From: Hyphomicrobiales bacterium
Lineage (GTDB): Bacteria; Pseudomonadota; Alphaproteobacteria; Rhizobiales; JAJFHC01
Assembly (NCBI GenBank): GCA_021775835.1
Contig: JAJFHC010000161.1
Coordinates: forward strand, 12,575 to 76,574
Direction: 5' to 3'
DNA: 64,000 nt
Positions 51,707-59,939 of the stretch are shown one piece after another. Each line of letters opens with the position of its first letter. Within the stretch, counting starts at the first letter, position 1. A program made the translations under genes and the position numbers. The notes beneath the pieces are model-generated. The model was not told the origin of the DNA. It ran no database searches and saw only the letters and a list, made by a program, of their open reading frames with translations.

Positions 51707-52565
51707 CGGGCATGAGTTCGCGCAGGGCATCCAGTTTCGAGGACGTGTAGTCTGTGCGCCACGTCAGCAATGTCTTGATCCTCGATAACCCGTCCGGCAG
51801 GGCGTAGCGCTGAAACTGTCCCTTGGTGGAGACCACATCGAGAACCGATTGCGGGATCACGGCATAGCCGGTTCCCGCCGAAACACAGGCGAGAATGGCC
51901 AGGTACGAACTGACCGCCATGATTGCGCCGGGAACGATGCCGGTCTCCAGCAACCAGCCCTCGAGATAACGCCGGTAGGCGCAGCCCGCCTCAAAAGCCA
52001 CCACCGTCTTGCCACTGATCTCGCTGGTATTTTCAAGCGGGGGATAAGAACTGGGCGCGACCAGGATCAGTTTCTCCTCGAACACGGGTTGGGTCCGCGC
52101 CCAGTCGAAAGCTAGCGGTTCGGCGATGAACGCCACATCGATATCAACATTCTGCAGGTCTTGGATAAGGCCGCCGGCGGTGTCTGTAGTCAGTTCGACG
52201 TCCACGCCCGGATAGAGCTCATGATAGCGTGACAGGATCTCCGGTAGGCGCGAGGCAGCCGTGCTTTCCATCGCGCCGATCCGAAAGACACCGCTGGGTT
52301 TGCCGATCTTCAGGGCTTCCGATGTCTCCATCGACAATTGCAGAAAGCGTTCCGAATAGGCCAGCAGCGTTTCACCGTCGGGTGTCAGTGTCAGGCCTCT
52401 GCCCTGACGCCGGAACAGCGGTTTTTCCAACTGCCGCTCCAACTGTTTGATCCGAGTGCTGATATTGGACTGTACCCGATTCAGCTTGACCGCCGCCCTG
52501 GAAACACTGCCCTCGACTGCGACCGTGCGGAATATCTCAAGCGCCTGGAGATTGAGGTTCTGCAT
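51693..52565 (-). CDS. LysR-family transcriptional regulator
   Basis: A 290-residue LTTR: helix-turn-helix in VEGSVSRAAVKLNRVQSNIS (about 15-35), linker helix and an effector domain from about 88. It is divergent from the YbfB-type MFS gene with a 127-base gap that holds a textbook LysR box (52588-52602). Control of the MFS gene and probably of itself is likely; control of the convergent aminotransferase operon is possible. Confidence 0.92.
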   Translation of the reverse strand: MQNLNLQALEIFRTVAVEGSVSRAAVKLNRVQSNISTRIKQLERQLEKPLFRRQGRGLTLTPDGETLLAYSERFLQLSMETSEALKIGKPSGVFRIGAMESTAASRLPEILSRYHELYPGVDVELTTDTAGGLIQDLQNVDIDVAFIAEPLAFDWARTQPVFEEKLILVAPSSYPPLENTSEISGKTVVAFEAGCAYRRYLEGWLLETGIVPGAIMAVSSYLAILACVSAGTGYAVIPQSVLDVVSTKGQFQRYALPDGLSRIKTLLTWRTDYTSSKLDALRELMPATSR

Positions 52566-52587
52566 TCAGTCTCTTTGTCGTAAATAC

Positions 52588-52614
52588 ATCTCGAAATGAG
52601 ATATGTAATATCTC
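52588..52614. promoter_or_regulatory. LysR box with overlapping second palindrome
   Basis: ATCTC-GAAAT-GAGAT (52588-52602) contains T-N11-A with perfect arms. GAGATAT-GTA-ATATCTC (52598-52614) is a second perfect 7-bp-arm palindrome sharing the GAGAT half. Position is between the divergent LysR and MFS genes, 23 bases from the LysR start. Confidence 0.7.
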
Positions 52615-52692
52615 CGAAATTCAGTTTTATTAATATATCATCAGCGTTATATCCTGTGCAAGTTCTGAACCCGAAAACACCAGGAGGATGAG

Positions 52693-53856
52693 GTGTTACC
52701 GAAAGCTCAAGCATTCCGGACCGCACTCTTAGGTCTGGCGTCCCTGGCCATTGCCATGGGAATTGGGCGCTTTGCCTTTACCCCGCTCCTGCCATTGATG
52801 CAGGCGGACGGCCTTGTGAGCATCGCCGACGGCGGTGTCCTGGCGTCGGTGCATTTCGTCGGATACTGGCTGGGTGCCATGTTTGCCGCCAGCCTGCCGA
52901 CCTCGTCCAGGGCGACTCTACGCTTCTCTCTCATCATGATTGGCGTCTGTACCCTGGGCATGGGTCTGACTGATAACTTTGCCATCTGGTTGTGCCTTCG
53001 TGGGCTGGCCGGTGTCTGCAGCGCATTCACCCTGGTCCTGATCAGCAACGGTCTCTTGAAATACCTTGCCAACAGCGGCCACGTCGGCAAGCAAGGCTGG
53101 GTATTCGCCGGCGTCGGGGCAGGGATCGTCCTTGCCGGGTTGGGCACCCTGGCGGCCATGGCAAGCCAGATCAGCAGTGCATCAAGCTGGCAGGCCTTTG
53201 GCGTGCTGTCGCTCGCCGCCGCCATCCTGGTCAGTCTCAACCTGGGGCCGGAACTGGACGATCTCAAGTGGGACGCCCAACAACCGACATCCCGACGCAG
53301 CCCGCTGATCTGGCCCCTCATAATCGCCTATGGTGCTGCCGGCATCGGCTACATCATTCCCGCAACCTACCTGCCGGTCATGGCACGCGACGTGATCTCC
53401 GAGCCATTGGTGTTTGGCTGGGCATGGCCGGTGTTCGGTGCTGCCGCGTTTTTCTCGACACTGCTCGCGGCCAGGCTTCAGAGCCGTTATTCAAACCGGC
53501 AGATCTGGATCGCGAGCCAGATTGTCATGGCGGTAGGCCTGTTGCTGCCGATCGTCTACGCGCACATTGCCACCATCGCTGCCGCCGGAATTTGTGTTGG
53601 TGGTACTTTCATGATTGTCACCATGATGGGCATCAAGGAAGCGCACCGTCTTGCACCGCCGCGGGACGCTGTACGTCACATCGCCGCCATGACAGCGGCG
53701 TTTGCCAGCGGCCAGATGATAGGACCTGTTCTGGCCAGCTTGCTTTTCGAGGCGACACAGAGCTTTTCGCCATCTCTGATCCTGACAAGCGCCGTCCTCA
53801 TCGCAACGGTGATACCGTTGACCCGAATGCGAAGTCCGGCCGATTCCCCGGGCTGA
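52693..53856 (+). CDS. YbfB/YjiJ-type MFS transporter
   Basis: A 387-residue, twelve-TM major facilitator of the YbfB family: IGRFAFTPLLPLMQADG near residue 24, LASVHFVGYWLGAM near 50, and the motif GAAGIGYIIPATYLPVMARD near 215 in the second half. GTG 52693 is preceded by a perfect AGGAGG at 52682-52687. Substrates of this family are poorly known. It is probably controlled by the divergent LysR protein. Confidence 0.88.
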   Translation: MLPKAQAFRTALLGLASLAIAMGIGRFAFTPLLPLMQADGLVSIADGGVLASVHFVGYWLGAMFAASLPTSSRATLRFSLIMIGVCTLGMGLTDNFAIWLCLRGLAGVCSAFTLVLISNGLLKYLANSGHVGKQGWVFAGVGAGIVLAGLGTLAAMASQISSASSWQAFGVLSLAAAILVSLNLGPELDDLKWDAQQPTSRRSPLIWPLIIAYGAAGIGYIIPATYLPVMARDVISEPLVFGWAWPVFGAAAFFSTLLAARLQSRYSNRQIWIASQIVMAVGLLLPIVYAHIATIAAAGICVGGTFMIVTMMGIKEAHRLAPPRDAVRHIAAMTAAFASGQMIGPVLASLLFEATQSFSPSLILTSAVLIATVIPLTRMRSPADSPG

Positions 53857-54019
53857 CGTTTCCCGAATGTAGTGCAGGGCTAGCGTTGAGGGGCCTTGCT
53901 GGCATTATAAAAACCACCTTTGATCCAGATGTGATAGTTGTGTAAATTGAAACGATGGTGGGGATAAGCTGGCATAGACTTGGCAACACCCAAAAACAGG
54001 AAAATTCGGGGACGGAACG

Positions 54020-54988
54020 ATGAGCAGATTTCTGTGTGTGTTGGTTTGTACGGTCTTTTTCGCGACTTTCAACATCATTGATACAAAGGCTGGGGATACT
54101 TCGGTACGGATCGGAACCGGGGGTAAGACGGGGGTCTACTTTCCAACCGGCGGAGCCATTTGCCGCCTGGTGAACCGGGGGACGAAGACACATGGTGTGA
54201 AATGTACCGTGGAGTCCACTGGTGGCTCTGTTTACAATCTGAAAGCCATTCGCGCCGGTGAACTCGATTTCGGGATTGCCCAGTCCGACTGGCAGTTCCA
54301 CAGCTACAAGGGATCATCGAAATTTGCCGAAGACGCGCCATTCGAAGAACTGCGTTCGGTGTTTTCTGTTCATCCCGAACCTTTCACCGTTGTCGCGCGA
54401 GCGGATTCAGGCATCAAATCTTTCGAAGATCTGAAAGGCAAACGCGTAAACATCGGTAATCCGGGTTCGGGGCAACGCGGCACGATGGATGTTTTGATGG
54501 CGGCAAAAGGCTGGACGACGAAGGATTTCGAACTCGTCACCGAGCTCAAGTCTACAAACCAGGCACGCGCTGTTTGTGACAACAAGATCGACGCCATGGT
54601 CTTCACCGTCGGCCATCCCAGTGGAGCGATCAAAGAAGCAACGACCCTTTGTGAAACCGTGCTGGTCGAAGTGAGTGGCGCGGTGATCGATGAATTGATC
54701 GCGAACAACCCGTATTACCGGTCAGCCACTGTGCCGGGCAAAATGTACAAAGGTAACGAAGCCGACACTAAGACGTTCGGCGTCGGCGCAACATTGGTAA
54801 CGTCCAGCAAGGTATCCGAGGATGTCGTTTACAATCTGGTCAAGTCCGTCTTCGGCAAGTTCAAGCGCTTCAAGAGATTGCATCCGGCTCTGGGAATCCT
54901 GAAGCAGGAAGAAATGATCAAGGACGGTCTGTCGGCTCCGCTTCACGATGGTGCTGCGAAGTTCTACAAAGAAATGGGATGGATGTAG
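54020..54988 (+). CDS. TAXI-family periplasmic solute-binding protein, copy 1
   Basis: A 322-residue TRAP-type (TAXI) solute-binding protein with signal peptide (about 1-24). The family pattern is TGGKTGVYFPTGGAICRLVN near 34, the long STGGSVYNLKAIRAGELDFGI near 66, and KGKRVNIGNPGSGQRGTM near 142. TAXI proteins normally deliver glutamate or other organic anions to a fused TRAP permease; none is nearby. It is clearly paralogous to the protein at 57521-58501 and converges on the ion-channel gene. Confidence 0.9.
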   Translation: MSRFLCVLVCTVFFATFNIIDTKAGDTSVRIGTGGKTGVYFPTGGAICRLVNRGTKTHGVKCTVESTGGSVYNLKAIRAGELDFGIAQSDWQFHSYKGSSKFAEDAPFEELRSVFSVHPEPFTVVARADSGIKSFEDLKGKRVNIGNPGSGQRGTMDVLMAAKGWTTKDFELVTELKSTNQARAVCDNKIDAMVFTVGHPSGAIKEATTLCETVLVEVSGAVIDELIANNPYYRSATVPGKMYKGNEADTKTFGVGATLVTSSKVSEDVVYNLVKSVFGKFKRFKRLHPALGILKQEEMIKDGLSAPLHDGAAKFYKEMGWM

Positions 54989-55006
54989 GATCAGGGCGTC
55001 GACACC

Positions 55007-55035
55007 GACGGTTCCATTCCGTTACCTATTTTTTT
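55007..55035 (+). terminator. Candidate terminator after TAXI copy 1
   Basis: GACGG (55007-55011) pairs with CCGTT (55019-55023, one G-T pair) around loop TTCCATT, followed after three bases by a T-rich run ending at 55035. The stem is short but it is placed 19 bases after the stop codon. Confidence 0.45.
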
Positions 55036-55108
55036 AAATGAAGCGGAACGTTAGGCTTGTATTCTGAGGATCAACGTCGCCGCCTTGTTCGGTGACGCTC
55101 TTGGCTCA

Positions 55109-57439
55109 TCACCCGGTAAGCAAGGCCCATTTGCCAAACAATACCGACCAGTCGATTGGCGGCAGATCCACCTGTGCCCAGATGAACATCATCACGCCTA
55201 CCACGGGCATAGGATAGATGCAGACGCCGAGTTGATTGATCCTCTTGGCAAATTTGGGCCGATCGTGCCTCAACAACCAGAAACTCGCGACGCTGATCAT
55301 AATGCCGAACCACATGATGATCTGGAGCGCAAAAAATATGTAGTCGATGGCCACTAGATAACCGATGTTCGGCAAATCGTTGGACAAGCGTGCCCGCAGC
55401 AATGACACGGTGACCAGAACCAGCACACCCCCGCTGAGCCGTGGCGGCAATTCCTCGACCGGGATCGCAAACAGCAGCATACCGATGACAAACAGGATCG
55501 ACATGGGCAGCAGGATCGTCGTGCTGTAACTGGCCAGGTGCCTCGAAATCTCCAGCCTCAGCATCATTCGTGAGAAATTGACTTCTGTCTCACCTTGAAA
55601 AAATCTCGTCTCGCCAAGTGTCGAGGCTGTTTTGATCAGATCCTGAAAGATCTCGGCATTCGTGATCTGCCAGCCCAGCGACGTCTTGAAGACGTCCTCT
55701 TCCTCGATCCGCTGCAACAACGTTACGTCAGGACCGGTCAGACGCATGCCGAGGCGGTCTGTTACAAACTTGACACTCTCGCTTGTCCTGTCCCTGTGGC
55801 GGACTTCAAGCACCACATGCTGTTTGTCAAACGGGTAGTCCTTGAACTGAAAGTCGCCATGAAATGTTCCGCGCACCTTGAAGGTCTTGATGGTCATGCC
55901 GTTGCGCTCGCGCGCCCAGATCGGATTTTTGAGATCGATCGGGTTGACGGCATTGCTGAATTCTATCTTTGAAAGGTCCAGGTCGCCGCGATAACGAAGC
56001 CACAGATAGAAATCCAGAGTGTAATTGCCGGTTGCCGTATTCAGGTTGCTCACTTCATTAAGGTCGATACCGAAATAGACGATTTGGGTCGCATGCATAT
56101 ACCCTTCTTTGAAGGGGATAATGGCTGCAGCTTCAAGCTTGTCGGAAAATTCCGGAACCATGACAGGGTTCGGCACCGGTTCCAGTTGGACTGGCGCGGA
56201 AATAAACTCGGCCAACTCGAAAATACCAACCGGAACGGTCTTGATGGCGTCGCCGGAACTGTTGAAATAGATTTTTCCGGTTATGCCGGAAAAAGCCTTC
56301 ACTCGTGAGTCGATGCTACTGAGAAACGCCCGGATTTTTTCTCTGTCTGCGGCGATATCGGTTCCCGACAATCCGGCCTTGGTGATGGCTTCGACGGCCA
56401 CACTTGCGGCATCGTAGTACAGGGCCATGGAAGAATCCGGCGAACGGCCATATTTTGTGCGAAAAGCATTTCTGAATTGAACCGCATTCTCGTTGGCGAC
56501 GTCCCAGATCATGGAAGTCGTTGCATAGATCTGATCGGTAAAGTCGCCAGGCGAAGTCTTCAGCACGGCATCCGGTTCAAATTTGTCGGGAAATTGCTGA
56601 TTGATCGCATCGGCACCGAAGACAGGGAGAGCAAAGCCCGAGTTGCGCATCTCGCGGACGAAGTGCGCGGCGTTGGTCGCGTTCATGGCAAGGAACACCA
56701 TGCCACTGTCCGGCAGCAGCGAGAGTTCGGACACAACGTCCGCCATGTTGAGGTCAATCTCCGGATCGTTCGGGTCCAGCTCGTATTTGTGCGCGATCTT
56801 GAGCGGCAACTCTTCAACCGAGGACACGAAGGCTTCCGAAAGTGATTTGCCGTACGCACTGGTCGTTGAGATCAGCGTGGCGGCCTTGAACTTCAGGATA
56901 CTGTTGATGTAGTTCGCAATAAAATCCGCCTGAAGGCGGTTGTTGTAAACCACCCTAAAATACCAGGGGTTGTTGACCGTGAGGGCGTTTGCCGTAGCCG
57001 TGCCGGAAATCGCGGGTATCTTGTGTTCATTGTAGACCGGAGCGGCCGCGATCGAGGCGCCACTGGTCCGGTGGCCGAGGACAAGCAAAACATTGCCGTC
57101 TTTGACAGCCTCGTTTGCCACTTTCTCTGCCGTCTTCGGATCGTTCGCATCGTCATAGATCGAAATTTTTATGAGCCTGCCGCCGATACCGCCGGCCGCA
57201 TTTGCCTGATCGGCTCGCAGTTGTGCTGCGTCAACCATGCTCTGGCCCAGAGGCGCATCGGCGCCGCTCATCGGACCTACGACTGCGATCACCCATGGGT
57301 CGAGGACGGCGGCTTTCGTTTTGTCGGAGTCTTGTGCGTGGGACGAGGTCGGAAACACTAGAAAAGCTGCGATCAGGATGACAGCAGCCTGCAAAAGAAA
57401 CCTCGACAGGATCGTCGCCGGAAAAACTCTATTCATCAT
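55109..57439 (-). CDS. Pentameric ligand-gated ion channel fused to a periplasmic-binding domain
   Basis: A 776-residue inner-membrane protein. Signal peptide 1-35; type-1 periplasmic-binding (Leu/Ile/Val-family) domain about 47-420; Cys-loop-type extracellular ligand domain about 430-635 with the Pro-loop FQFKDYPFDKQ at 530-540; four TM helices (about 640-659, 666-685, 692-715, 735-755). M2-M3 aligns without gaps to vertebrate glycine receptor: PPR (665-667) against PAR at -2' to 0', then LP (689-690), Tyr694 and AID (697-699) at the GlyR positions. The PPR motif suggests an anion pore, by analogy only. The start at 57439 has a weak ribosome site. TAXI copy 2 lies 81 bases upstream on the same strand. 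Confidence 0.88.
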   Translation of the reverse strand: MMNRVFPATILSRFLLQAAVILIAAFLVFPTSSHAQDSDKTKAAVLDPWVIAVVGPMSGADAPLGQSMVDAAQLRADQANAAGGIGGRLIKISIYDDANDPKTAEKVANEAVKDGNVLLVLGHRTSGASIAAAPVYNEHKIPAISGTATANALTVNNPWYFRVVYNNRLQADFIANYINSILKFKAATLISTTSAYGKSLSEAFVSSVEELPLKIAHKYELDPNDPEIDLNMADVVSELSLLPDSGMVFLAMNATNAAHFVREMRNSGFALPVFGADAINQQFPDKFEPDAVLKTSPGDFTDQIYATTSMIWDVANENAVQFRNAFRTKYGRSPDSSMALYYDAASVAVEAITKAGLSGTDIAADREKIRAFLSSIDSRVKAFSGITGKIYFNSSGDAIKTVPVGIFELAEFISAPVQLEPVPNPVMVPEFSDKLEAAAIIPFKEGYMHATQIVYFGIDLNEVSNLNTATGNYTLDFYLWLRYRGDLDLSKIEFSNAVNPIDLKNPIWARERNGMTIKTFKVRGTFHGDFQFKDYPFDKQHVVLEVRHRDRTSESVKFVTDRLGMRLTGPDVTLLQRIEEEDVFKTSLGWQITNAEIFQDLIKTASTLGETRFFQGETEVNFSRMMLRLEISRHLASYSTTILLPMSILFVIGMLLFAIPVEELPPRLSGGVLVLVTVSLLRARLSNDLPNIGYLVAIDYIFFALQIIMWFGIMISVASFWLLRHDRPKFAKRINQLGVCIYPMPVVGVMMFIWAQVDLPPIDWSVLFGKWALLTG

Positions 57440-57520
57440 TCTAGGGTGGTTCTCATAAAGTTTCCCGATCGAACAGACGCTCAGGCATTCTCGTTGGCGT
57501 ACTGTTGGATCCGAGGCCCG

Positions 57521-58501
57521 TTAGTTATGGAGTTTTTCAAAGAAAAATTTCGCACCGTCGTGCAATGGGGCCGGCATAATGTCCTTTTTCATCTCGTCCA
57601 GACTTAGGTTTGCCAGAGCCGGGTGCATGGTCTTGAATTTATCCAGGTTGCCAAACACACTCTTGAGAAAAAGCGTCAACAGCGAAGACGGAACTTGAGA
57701 TGTGGCCACCATCGTTGCATTCACGCCAAACGTTGGGATGTCTTTGTTTTCCTTGAAATATACACTCGTTGGAATCACAGCCTTACGATAGTAGTCGTTT
57801 TCTTCTATGAGCTTTTCGATGACCGGACCATCAACTTCCACCAGATTGGTACTGCACTTGTCAGTTGCTGATTTGATGGTTCCCGAAGGATGGCCCGCGA
57901 CGAACACAATGGCATCGACTTCGCCGTCGCAAAGGGCTTGGGCCTGCAGTTTCGAACCGAATTCGCGGGTGAGGGAGAAACTAAACCGTGTCCACCCGAA
58001 CGCCCGCATGACGATATCCATGGTTGCACGTTGTCCCGAACCCGGGTCTCCAAGGTTGACACGGCGGCCCAGGAGATCCTCAAATCGGGCAATCTTGGAG
58101 TTCGAGCGCGCCAGAACTGTGAAGGACTCGGAGTACAGTGCGAAAAGTGAACGAAGGTCCTTGTGGGGTTTGGCATCGGCAAAGACGTTCGTACCCTTCA
58201 AGGCATGGGACTGCCAATCGGACTGGACAATCGCAAAATTGATCGTTCCCGCACGGAGTTTTTTCAGATTATCGACTGATCCCTTCGTGCTCTCTACCGA
58301 ACAGCGATAGCCGTTTTTCTTATTTTCGGCGTTGAAGAGACGGCAAATTGATATGGCTACGGGGTAGTAAACACCTGTTGCACCGCCGCTGCCGATCACG
58401 ATATTCTTGTCATCTGCCTGAGCGCCGCTCAAAAGCAGAACCATCAATGCCACGCAAGCCGCTGCCTTCGTGTGAAACGCTTGGAAAATCATAAACGCCA
58501 A
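57521..58501 (-). CDS. TAXI-family periplasmic solute-binding protein, copy 2
   Basis: A 326-residue paralog of the TAXI protein at 54020 (shared GGATGVYYP, ICRLFN, VESTKGSVDNL, QSDWQSHALKG and NLGDPGSGQRATM blocks). The signal peptide ends near residue 29 (SGAQA). It is 81 bases upstream of the ion-channel gene on the same strand, so co-transcription is likely. Without a TRAP permease here, it could present its ligand to the channel's extracellular region. That is inference from position. Confidence 0.9.
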   Translation of the reverse strand: MAFMIFQAFHTKAAACVALMVLLLSGAQADDKNIVIGSGGATGVYYPVAISICRLFNAENKKNGYRCSVESTKGSVDNLKKLRAGTINFAIVQSDWQSHALKGTNVFADAKPHKDLRSLFALYSESFTVLARSNSKIARFEDLLGRRVNLGDPGSGQRATMDIVMRAFGWTRFSFSLTREFGSKLQAQALCDGEVDAIVFVAGHPSGTIKSATDKCSTNLVEVDGPVIEKLIEENDYYRKAVIPTSVYFKENKDIPTFGVNATMVATSQVPSSLLTLFLKSVFGNLDKFKTMHPALANLSLDEMKKDIMPAPLHDGAKFFFEKLHN

Positions 58502-59089
58502 CCCTCACGGAGTCCAAATGGACCGCCCCCGTCTTTGATCATCTCTATCTTCGGGTTCGCTTCCTCAATGTTTTTATGTAATTTTTGCGAACACGCTGAT
58601 GTGTGATCAGGTTTTATCGTAGCCACAGATCACGCAAATATAAAGCAAAAAGCGCCCATTGTGACTAACTCAGTCCACGGTTTACTCATTAGTGAGTGAG
58701 TTGTGGAGTGTCATTGGTAAGTGTGTGACTGTTTTGCGACGAATAGTACGGTGGATGAACAAATTGCGCGGCGGCATATCTGCTTGCCGGTGAATGTAAC
58801 AGATACGCTGTCCGACTCCTGTCGACCAAAGGGTCGCGTGCAGTTCCGCATTCAGTAGCATCGGGGCATGGGCATGTACTGGATGAAGTGGACGCTCACC
58901 TGCAGGGCCTGAATTTGACATAATGAGAAACCACGGGTCACACTGCACGCGGGGCCCCAATCATGCAGGGCAATTTGAGCGGAAGGCCGTTTAAAACAGC
59001 GGTGTTTGGTAGGTTCGCGTTTCCTGCAGCCTCCGTCTTTGGTTTAGCCTGCCGCGTCGATACCATCTGGAATTGTGGAGAATGATCTA
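58502..59089. other. 588-bp intergenic region between divergent SBP genes
   Basis: A frame at 58682-58960 on the minus strand (92 codons) has no domain, signal peptide or good ribosome site and I do not call it. ACTCA-TTAG-TGAGT (58684-58697) is a small perfect dyad, and TGTGATC (58602) and GATCACG (58628) are related half-sites 19 bases apart. The region is AT-rich near 58560-58650 and probably holds promoters for both genes. Confidence 0.45.
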
Positions 59090-59896
59090 ATGAATTGTTT
59101 TCAAATAAAAAAATCAACGATCCGACTGCTGACAATTTCAGTGTTGTTGCTGCTGGGAGCGAATTTGTCCATACCTGCATTCGCGCTGACGGCGGAAGAA
59201 GCAGCGAAGAAACTTGAGGGCATGACGTGGTATACGGAAGAGTATCCGCCCTATAACTTTGCCGGAGAAGATGGCGCTCCAACTGGAATGGCCGTCGATA
59301 TCCTTTTGGCAGCGTTCAAGAAGGCGGGCGTCGGTGTGGCCACATCCGACATCAAGATCGTTGCCTGGAACAGGAGCTACAAATATGTCCAGAGCAAGCC
59401 GGGGACGGCTCTGTTCAGCATGACGTATACGCCCGAGCGCGAAAAGATCATGAAATTTGTCGGCCCGGCCATTCCCCTGGCGATTTCCATAATCGCGCCG
59501 ATAGACAGCAAGATCGTTGCCAAGAAGGCCAAGGACTTGCGTAAACTCAAGATCGGTGTCGTGCGCAACGACATTGGCGATCAACTTGCCTCGAAACTGA
59601 CGCTGGAACCCGATGCAATCAAGAGGATAACGTCCGCCAAACAGCTGTATGCCCTGCTGAAGTCAGGCAAGGTCGATGTTGTCGTCTACGCCGTGGACGT
59701 GTTCAAGAACGTGATAAAGAAAGCCGGTGGCGATCCCAGTCAATATGAGGACGTTTTTGTCCTGAAGGAAGGGCAGTCCGGCTATGCATTTCATCAATCC
59801 ACAGACCCGGCCGTCCTGAAGCACCTGCAAGGGGCCATAGATGAACTGAAGGCTGACGGGACAATTGATAAGATTATTGCCGGGTACAACAATTAG
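59090..59896 (+). CDS. Family 3 (amino-acid type) periplasmic solute-binding protein
   Basis: A 268-residue extracellular solute-binding protein: signal peptide to about residue 31 (SIPAFA), TWYTEEYPPYNFAGEDG near 44, PTGMAVDILLAAFKKAG near 63 and the AFHQSTDP segment near 228. The fold is that of polar amino-acid ABC transporters and also of sensor-kinase and glutamate-receptor ligand domains. No ABC permease or ATPase gene is next to it. ATG 59090 (GGAG upstream) is preferred over the GTG at 59075. Confidence 0.87.
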   Translation: MNCFQIKKSTIRLLTISVLLLLGANLSIPAFALTAEEAAKKLEGMTWYTEEYPPYNFAGEDGAPTGMAVDILLAAFKKAGVGVATSDIKIVAWNRSYKYVQSKPGTALFSMTYTPEREKIMKFVGPAIPLAISIIAPIDSKIVAKKAKDLRKLKIGVVRNDIGDQLASKLTLEPDAIKRITSAKQLYALLKSGKVDVVVYAVDVFKNVIKKAGGDPSQYEDVFVLKEGQSGYAFHQSTDPAVLKHLQGAIDELKADGTIDKIIAGYNN

Positions 59897-59939
59897 CTGC
59901 CGAGGGGTGCGGGCGACCGTAAAGTCGCCCGCCTGAATC

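Noticed and set aside
58602..58634. TGTGATC and GATCACG as a CRP site
   Set aside because: The half-sites are 19 bases apart instead of the 6-base spacer between TGTGA and TCACA.
58682..58960. A 92-codon minus-strand open frame in the gap between SBP genes
   Set aside because: No family, no signal peptide and no good ribosome site; the region looks like promoter sequence.
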